A stretch of DNA of 64,000 nt, from NCBI GenBank assembly GCA_054601695.1, contig BAAHQB010000446.1, positions 28,844 through 92,843 of the forward strand, written 5' to 3'. Positions within the stretch are counted from its first letter, which is position 1. Each line of letters begins with the position of its first letter. This DNA is from Amorphochlora amoebiformis (lineage: Eukaryota; Cercozoa; Chlorarachniophyceae). This document shows, in pieces, positions 58,818 to 64,000 of the stretch. The position numbers and the translations under genes were made by a program. The notes beneath the pieces are model-generated. The model had not been told where the DNA came from. It made no database searches and saw only the letters and a list, made by a program, of their open reading frames with translations.

Positions 58818-58859
58818 TGATTTATATGAATACATATGCATATATATATGTATATGTAT

Positions 58860-58897
<38 letters not shown>

Positions 58898-59010
58898 TGT
58901 ATATATATATATACATATATGTACATGACGGTAGGATTAGAATTAGGATTCGGATACCCGCTGATTCCACGAAGTACTCCGACTATACCGTGGAGGAGAT
59001 CTACTTATAA
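58657..59010 (+). CDS. Last two exons of an unidentified plus-strand gene
   Basis: Exon 58657-58751 follows a good acceptor (TTTTACTTCAG), reads [20 protein letters not shown] and continues to AETAFIF; it ends at GTTTCA. It joins in phase to 58947-59010 (acceptor AATTAG), which reads [19 protein letters not shown] and stops at TAA. The hydrophobic/charged alternation suggests beta strands. No family recognised. A candidate upstream exon at 57281-57347 is open in all frames and cannot be assigned. Confidence 0.45.
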
Positions 59011-59600
59011 TCAACCATTCGTGAACACCAACCCTCCCTCACTCTAATGGACAACAGCCCTAAACCTAAGTCGAACATAGCCCACCAATCCTCACCCTTA
59101 CTTTACTCTAAATCCAAAATCACCCTTTCGTTGATCCTAATCCTAACGTGCCTAACCTCAACACTTCTTCCTAACCCAAGTTAGTCCTAGCTAACCCTCT
59201 ATCCCTTTGCAAATCCGAAACTTGCTGTACCTTATCCTTGCCCAATTCCTCGAACCATCACCCTCATCCCTGTCGAACTCGAACCGTACTCCTAGGTCTT
59301 CCCCTAACCCATCGGACGTGGAGCTTTCTTGTCTCAACAAAGGTGTGCTTCTCTTGTTTTCTGCCAAGAGATGTTACAGATTTAATTCAACTTCCTGCAA
59401 CGAACTTCATTATGATTGACGTACTTATGGGTTACATTAGAATGAAAAGTACGATGGACATATTTTTGGTATGCACGCAAGATTAACCATTTCCCGATGC
59501 CGTCCAGGGAGGATTTGAAATGATGTGCTGAGGTGCTGATCCCCGCCGACTTCCGATTCCGAAAGGTCCTAACCCCCGCGGGACAGGTCCTTGACTCAGC
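59011..59600. other. Unique DNA, partly pyrimidine-rich, no assigned gene
   Basis: Follows the stop at 59010. Contains CCCTAA-like words (taaccctc, cctaaccc). Open frames exist but have no splice support. Confidence 0.4.
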
Positions 59601-59764
59601 CGTCTGACTACGGGAGTTCTTGTATCCACCAAAGAAGATTGGCTAAATCGGTCGCGTGGACGCCGATGAGGGATGTGACCACTCTCAAGTCGGCTGGAAG
59701 CGGCGGGTACTCTGCCCCTCGACGACGCGTGGATGTGACTGCTGGGAAGTTGGGAATTGCGTGA
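59600..59764 (+). CDS. Candidate plus-strand terminal exon
   Basis: After a TTGACTCAG acceptor the frame is open for 54 codons to TGA and reads VAWTPMRDVTTLKSAGSGGY then SAPRRRVDVTAGKLGIA. GC content and composition are gene-like, and it converges on the minus-strand U-box gene. No family recognised and no upstream exon assigned. Confidence 0.3.
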   Translation, partial: PSDYGSSCIHQRRLAKSVAWTPMRDVTTLKSAGSGGYSAPRRRVDVTAGKLGIA

Positions 59765-59847
59765 GAGGAATATGTATGTGTTACGTACATGACTTTACAT
59801 ATTCACAAACTACAAAACTACACGCAGTGTTTTAATAAATAGGGGTT

Positions 59848-60785
59848 TCACCTCCTCCTCCAGCTATCCTTTTGTCCATGTCGGGATCCGATGGATTGCC
59901 ACGAGCCCCGAGGAAGAAACAGATCTTCACGGCGATGGAGATTGGAATTGGAATGATGAAAGTAGAAGCTACTATTGTGATCACTCCTTAATGGTCGGCG
60001 GTAAGGGATGTTGGGGGGCTGTGTTTGACCCAAGAGCCGGGCATGAGGACGCCTGGAGTATTGGCGAGCTAAGGTTTGTGTGATGATGTAATTGCGGGGA
60101 ATCATATTTTGCTCTCTAATTGTTCCTTACGTATCTTCCTCTCGATGTTTGGAATACCGAGTAGGTTCCCTGTGTATGGAAGAAGTTGAAATGTCAGTTG
60201 GTGGCCTTGGAACTGCGGGGGCCCGCCTTGAAGACGTTGGCTGGTTGCACTGGAATTTTAGTCAAAGCTCAGGTTTCTAGTAGCTCTGGATTAACGTTCA
60301 GTCAAGCTTAAGCATTGTAGCTCTGGATTAAGGCTAGTTGGATAAGTTTGAGCGGTGTAGATCGCCATTTTACACACCTTTTTCTCCCGCCACATTCGAA
60401 TCTGACCCTTGAGCTTCAGATTGGGGATGAGGTATAGATTCTGCAGAGGACGACCGGTCACAGGGTCGGCGATCTTGGATTTCGGCATGCATTCCTGCGC
60501 CTACAAGAGCATCATCGTAAATAGCATGCGCACTTGCAGCGCAGTTTCACACCTGGTTGAGGTATTCGGCGATCGCCTTGTACTCGTAGGTTATGAGCTC
60601 AGATGTGTGTGCGGGGTCAGTCATGACCTGATTGAAATCATATAGCAACGGGAAACTTGTCAAATCGTATAAAACTTCAAACGTTTTGTATGTTCCCTCC
60701 AATACCGCGCGCTTTTCGATTTGACAATCACCTGCTTCGTGATCGGACAGATGAACCGCTTCGGAGGGTCCTCTCCATTTTCCAT
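59848..60785 (-). CDS. Small U-box protein (predicted E3 ubiquitin ligase), minus strand
   Basis: Five exons join in phase to 188 codons: 60785-60732, 60627-60553, 60500-60378, 60240-60131, 60052-59848 (TGA). The start ATG at 60785 gives MENGEDPPKRFICPITKQ; an in-frame TAA lies 15 bases upstream, so either this is the start or an upstream exon joins at CCAG before 60791. The U-box spans residues about 9-80: CPITKQ-VMTDPAHTSELITYEY, DPVTGRPLQNLYLIPNLKLK and the final Trp (QIRMW). U-box domains bind E2 enzymes without zinc and promote ubiquitin transfer. The tail is Pro/Ser/Arg-rich (PTSSRRAPAVPRPP) with no substrate-binding repeat. Introns are 57-137 bp and contain no TA arrays, unlike the XRN gene. 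The next gene to the right is a divergent paralogue. Confidence 0.85.
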
Positions 60786-61525
60786 CACGCACTGGTCTTA
60801 CACAAAGTATGCAGCCTCCCTGAGATCGTAGCCGAACAATATGAGCGCTCGATCCTAACGAACCAGACGACATGAAACCCTTACCACCAGCCAAATGCTT
60901 ATCTAAGCCTCCCAAACTCTTGGAAAAAAGATACAAAATGCATAGGCGTTCACCCCAGTGCCACTAGGTCACCGCCCTTGCACATAACACGGATACCGGA
61001 TTCCCGACCATACCCGCTGCGGAAGCTGTTCCTCCCCAATGGAATAGACGCCGGGTTGGATCGGGGTGTATTTTGCCCAAAACAGGCACCTCATCCGAGC
61101 GGGTTGCTTTACGGGCGAAGCAAGGTCCCGAATAAGGGTATAACATTATCAGTTCCCTTCCACACTGGTGCACTCGTCAGAATGTAAAATTTAGGTGATT
61201 CCACAGGATATGAACCGAAATGTATTCTATCACTAGAGGTCTTTCGATACATCGAACGTAAAGTTCAGGTGATATCGTATGTGCTGACCCGGGTCGGGTC
61301 ATTTTCGAGAAATCGAGCGCACACATAAACGTAAAATTCAGCTAATTCCACTCAATTCCAACCGGAATGTATGACTTTCCTATAGGGTATCCGCCGTTGG
61401 GAACGTGAGATTTAGGTAATTCCCAATGTTAGGAGGTGGAAAGATATATTCCGAAGAGATCTCGACGCGTTTTGCGTTTTCACGCTTTGTGTGACCTGCC
61501 TTTACACCTCCAATCACCATCACAC
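60786..61525. promoter_or_regulatory. Shared upstream region of the divergent U-box genes, with 74-bp periodic repeats
   Basis: About 740 bp between the two start codons. Four copies of a word like aacgtaaaattcaggtgatt occur at 61181, 61255, 61328 and 61402, spaced 73-74 bp; between them the sequence is only weakly similar. A minus-strand frame at 61173-60964 is open but unproven and might be an upstream exon. Promoter function is inferred from position only. Confidence 0.4.
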
Positions 61526-62754
61526 ATGCAGAAGCGAGGCCAAGCATCTGGTCGTACGACCGGTCGCGGCCGGAGCTCAGGCCGCACGCCTCTGGGAGCC
61601 TTTGATCCTTCCCGGGCACCAAGAGGAGCCGAAGAGGGATATCAAGGAGGACGTGGTAGGGGTTGGATGGGCGTTGGGACTGCTCATCTCGGGGAAAGGG
61701 CGCGCAATCGCGCCGCGCCCGCAGAATTTTATTGTCCACTATCGAACCAGGTACCAGTCGTTCCCGCCTCGATGGAGATTTGGAGAACAGTCAATGGGTT
61801 ATACTAGTCTGCGGTTTGGTGTTTGAAGTAGACCCAAGAAGTCATTAGATATACAGGCGAGGATAGTAGTTGAGCTTCGAGGTCGATAAGTATGGCGATG
61901 GGTTAGAACGGGTTATTCAGGAACTGGAGGGTACCAATTCATCAATTCGTCCTTTGAGTTTGCTGTGTTTGTTGTACAACAATGATGTGTCGCAGATCAT
62001 GGCCGAACCCGTACGCACCTCCGTTGGCACTGTGTTCGACTACGACACAATAGCAAGCTATCTTGAAGCGGGGTATACGACGGACCCGGTCACGTCGGAG
62101 GTGTACCCAGACAAGGTCTGACTATCAGGCACCTTGAAGCTCGATTCTTTATCATTATTCCATAAGTTGCGCTCATCGCTTTACCCTTATCCTTTTGTTC
62201 CCCGCGTTCTTTTCTTTTTCCTTCGAGATACGATATGGTTTCTAAGCCCATCCTTCTGTTCCAATGTCATACTCCTTTTCTACACGTGTAACATGTTACT
62301 AACGGTGGTCCACGCCGTCGTACCCAAACTCGTTCCGAGTCACTAAAACTCCTCCCTCCCCTTAGTATCTAATTCCCGACCTCAAGCTCAAGGATCGAAT
62401 GTCGGCCTGGTTTCGTCGCCCTCTCCATCGGAAAAGAATTCTGGAAAATAATTCGCTTCAGGCCCTCTTGCGAGCAGTACCCCAACCGCCGTCGCCGCCG
62501 CCGCCTCCGCCCCCGCCACCACCCCCCCCCATCCCTCAAGAGTCTGCTCTTGTGCCCGGGAATCGACCCAACACCAGGCCTCAGGAAGCGACGAGAAGGT
62601 AGGGAGCATCAGTTATAGCAGTCAGAGTATTAAACGCGTTTTCCTCAGGGGTGGAGGAAGGCAATACCGTCCTCAGCCCATAAGTACTTCACACACCCGG
62701 ACTGGCCACCCTGCCCGAGCGCGTGAGATATTATCAATATGTACCACCTATTAA
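61526..62754 (+). CDS. Small U-box protein with RG-rich and polyproline regions, plus strand
   Basis: Exons 61526-61750, 61996-62115, 62366-62598 and 62649-62754 give 227 codons. The last junction is uncertain: without the 50-bp final intron the frame stops at 62600-62602 (194 codons). The N-terminus is Arg/Gly-rich (GRTTGRGRSSGR, YQGGRGRG). The U-box covers residues about 70-132: FYCPLSNQ-IMAEPVRTSVG, YDTIASYLEAG, DPVTSEVYPDK-YLIPDLKLK and MSAW. After it come KRILENN and a run of about 12 prolines. Predicted E2-binding ubiquitin ligase. The first intron interrupts the U-box at exactly the same codon boundary (after CPLSNQ) and phase as in the minus-strand paralogue (after CPITKQ); the second intron is at a different place. 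Confidence 0.85.
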
Positions 62755-62990
62755 CATGCTCTCCCAGGGTATTGCACATGACTCTGTGTATGTATGTAGT
62801 GTATTGCGTATAAAAATGAATGTATACAGAAAAAATGTAAACTATGAAAATATATATATTTACGTAAATATCACATCATGTATTCATTTATTGCACAGTG
62901 CCTACTCCCCCTGTAAACTACAATCCCAGCACTTCTTTTGGCCTCCACGGCGATGAGAGAGGTAACAACGTATGCAATATGGCCACGTAG
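62755..62990. other. Unique DNA between U-box gene and GA repeats
   Basis: Probably 3' flank of the plus-strand U-box gene. A minus-strand frame ending at 62918 (RPKEVLGL then TAG) could be the last exon of the gene whose exon lies at 63366-63274, but no AG acceptor is found for it. Confidence 0.4.
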
Positions 62991-62997
62991 AGCAAGG

Positions 62998-63024
62998 GAG
63001 ACAGAGAGAGACAGAGAGAGAGAC

Positions 63025-63075
<51 letters not shown>

Positions 63076-63156
63076 CATTTAAATACAAGGGTACGGCCGA
63101 GAGGGTGGGGGGGGTTGACGTGAGGGTTGACGGGGGGGGGGGGGCAGTAGACACCT

Positions 63157-63195
<39 letters not shown>

Positions 63196-63285
63196 CATTT
63201 AAATACAAGGGTACGACCGAGAAGGTGGGGGGGGTTGACGTGAGGGTTGACGGGGGGGGGGGCCAGTAGACACCTTAGGGTCGAG
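62998..63285. repeat. Tandem duplication with GA runs and G-runs
   Basis: Two copies of about 135 bp (GA run, then aaatacatttaaatacaagg, ggtggggggggttgacg and a run of about 12 G). The right end of each copy repeats gtagacaccttag, the donor and last bases of the exon at 63366-63274. Confidence 0.93.
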
Positions 63286-63366
63286 ACACGTGTGTAATAA
63301 TTGAGGGTATTGATGGTTAAGGACATCTGGTGCCTCCATTGGATGTTTCCCGAAATGATAACTCTC
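63274..63366 (-). CDS. Exon of an unidentified minus-strand gene
   Basis: Acceptor GAGTCAG and donor GTGTCT enclose 31 codons in phase 0 at both ends, reading [20 protein letters not shown] and ending LLHTCLDPK. The composition is clearly protein-like. The intron after it carries copies of the exon end plus donor, the pattern seen at XRN and TSR3 exons. The family is not recognised; the gene extends beyond this window to the right. Confidence 0.55.
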
Positions 63367-63394
63367 CTGACTCGACCGTTTCGACGGTGTGTAT

Positions 63395-63396
63395 AT

Positions 63397-63490
<94 letters not shown>

Positions 63491-63492
63491 CC

Positions 63493-63533
<41 letters not shown>

Positions 63534-63565
63534 CTAAATATTTGTATGTATGTATTAAAGATACA

Positions 63566-63605
<40 letters not shown>

Positions 63606-63829
63606 TATTTACATACAGAATATATAAATATACACATGATTATGAATAAATCTAGCTACATTTCCATAATTTCCTGGTATGAATAAATTTAGCTATATTT
63701 CCATAATATCGAATAAATTTAGCTATAGTATCGAATATATTTAGCTATATTTACATAATTTCAGACCTCAACTCAAAGGAGGTTGGTTGGGTCGCCATAC
63801 AACTACGAAACGGGTGCATACACACATCC

Positions 63830-63870
<41 letters not shown>

Positions 63871-63932
63871 TATATATAGATATATATATATCTATATTAA
63901 CATAGATATAATACGATATGTACCATGCTTGC

Positions 63933-63971
<39 letters not shown>

Positions 63972-64000
63972 TTATATATATATATATATATATATATATA
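63395..64000. repeat. (TA)n-rich sequence to the right end
   Basis: TA repeats with a short tandem repeat (atgaataaatttagctatat) near 63640-63760 and one unique island at 63760-63830. Confidence 0.88.

Overview
The window is nuclear DNA from a microbial eukaryote. It has spliceosomal introns (GT-AG, a few probable GC-AG), TTAGGG-type repeats scattered internally, and very large amounts of (TA)n and TA-linked minisatellite. The species cannot be named from the sequence. A Zn2Cys6 regulator together with very high intron density would fit a stramenopile-like alga or another protist better than a typical fungus, but that is inference. Most long open frames are read-throughs of simple repeats (Tyr/Ile from TA, Leu/Gly or Asn/Pro from TTAGGG, Ser/Leu or Arg/Glu from GA tracts) and are not genes.

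The real genes were recovered by joining short islands of unique sequence with matching splice signals and reading phase. From left to right: weak minus-strand exons at 0.2-3.1 kb; a complete 11-exon plus-strand gene at 3.33-7.37 kb for a transcription factor with two Zn2Cys6 clusters; a CTAG-rich stretch with a possible LTR at 7.4-8.4 kb; an approximately 29 kb minus-strand gene at 39.05-10.20 kb for an XRN2/Rat1-type 5'-3' exoribonuclease cut into about 44 tiny exons; a minus-strand TSR3 gene (18S rRNA aminocarboxypropyltransferase) at 49.1-41.3 kb; TA and GA repeat deserts at 49.3-54 kb; poorly understood exons at 54-59.8 kb; two divergently transcribed small U-box ubiquitin-ligase genes at 59.85-60.79 kb (minus) and 61.53-62.75 kb (plus); and an unidentified minus-strand exon at 63.3 kb.

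The most striking feature is how the repeats relate to the genes. In the XRN and TSR3 genes nearly all intron sequence is (TA)n, telomere-like CCCTAA/TTAGGG tracts, or minisatellites. Many minisatellites are copies of the neighbouring exon edge with its splice site. Copies of intron 3' end plus exon start lie on the upstream side of the exon; copies of exon end plus intron 5' end lie on the downstream side. At least eight 3' splice sites sit at the very end of a CCCTAA array whose last unit has become CCCTAG, CCCTAAG or CCCTCAG. The window therefore looks like a record of introns growing by tandem duplication of splice-junction segments and by incorporation of telomere-like DNA.

The identified housekeeping genes act in RNA metabolism (XRN2: nuclear 5'-3' decay and rRNA trimming; TSR3: 18S rRNA modification), transcription control (Zn2Cys6 protein) and ubiquitylation (U-box pair). 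Nothing suggests an operon-like link between them.
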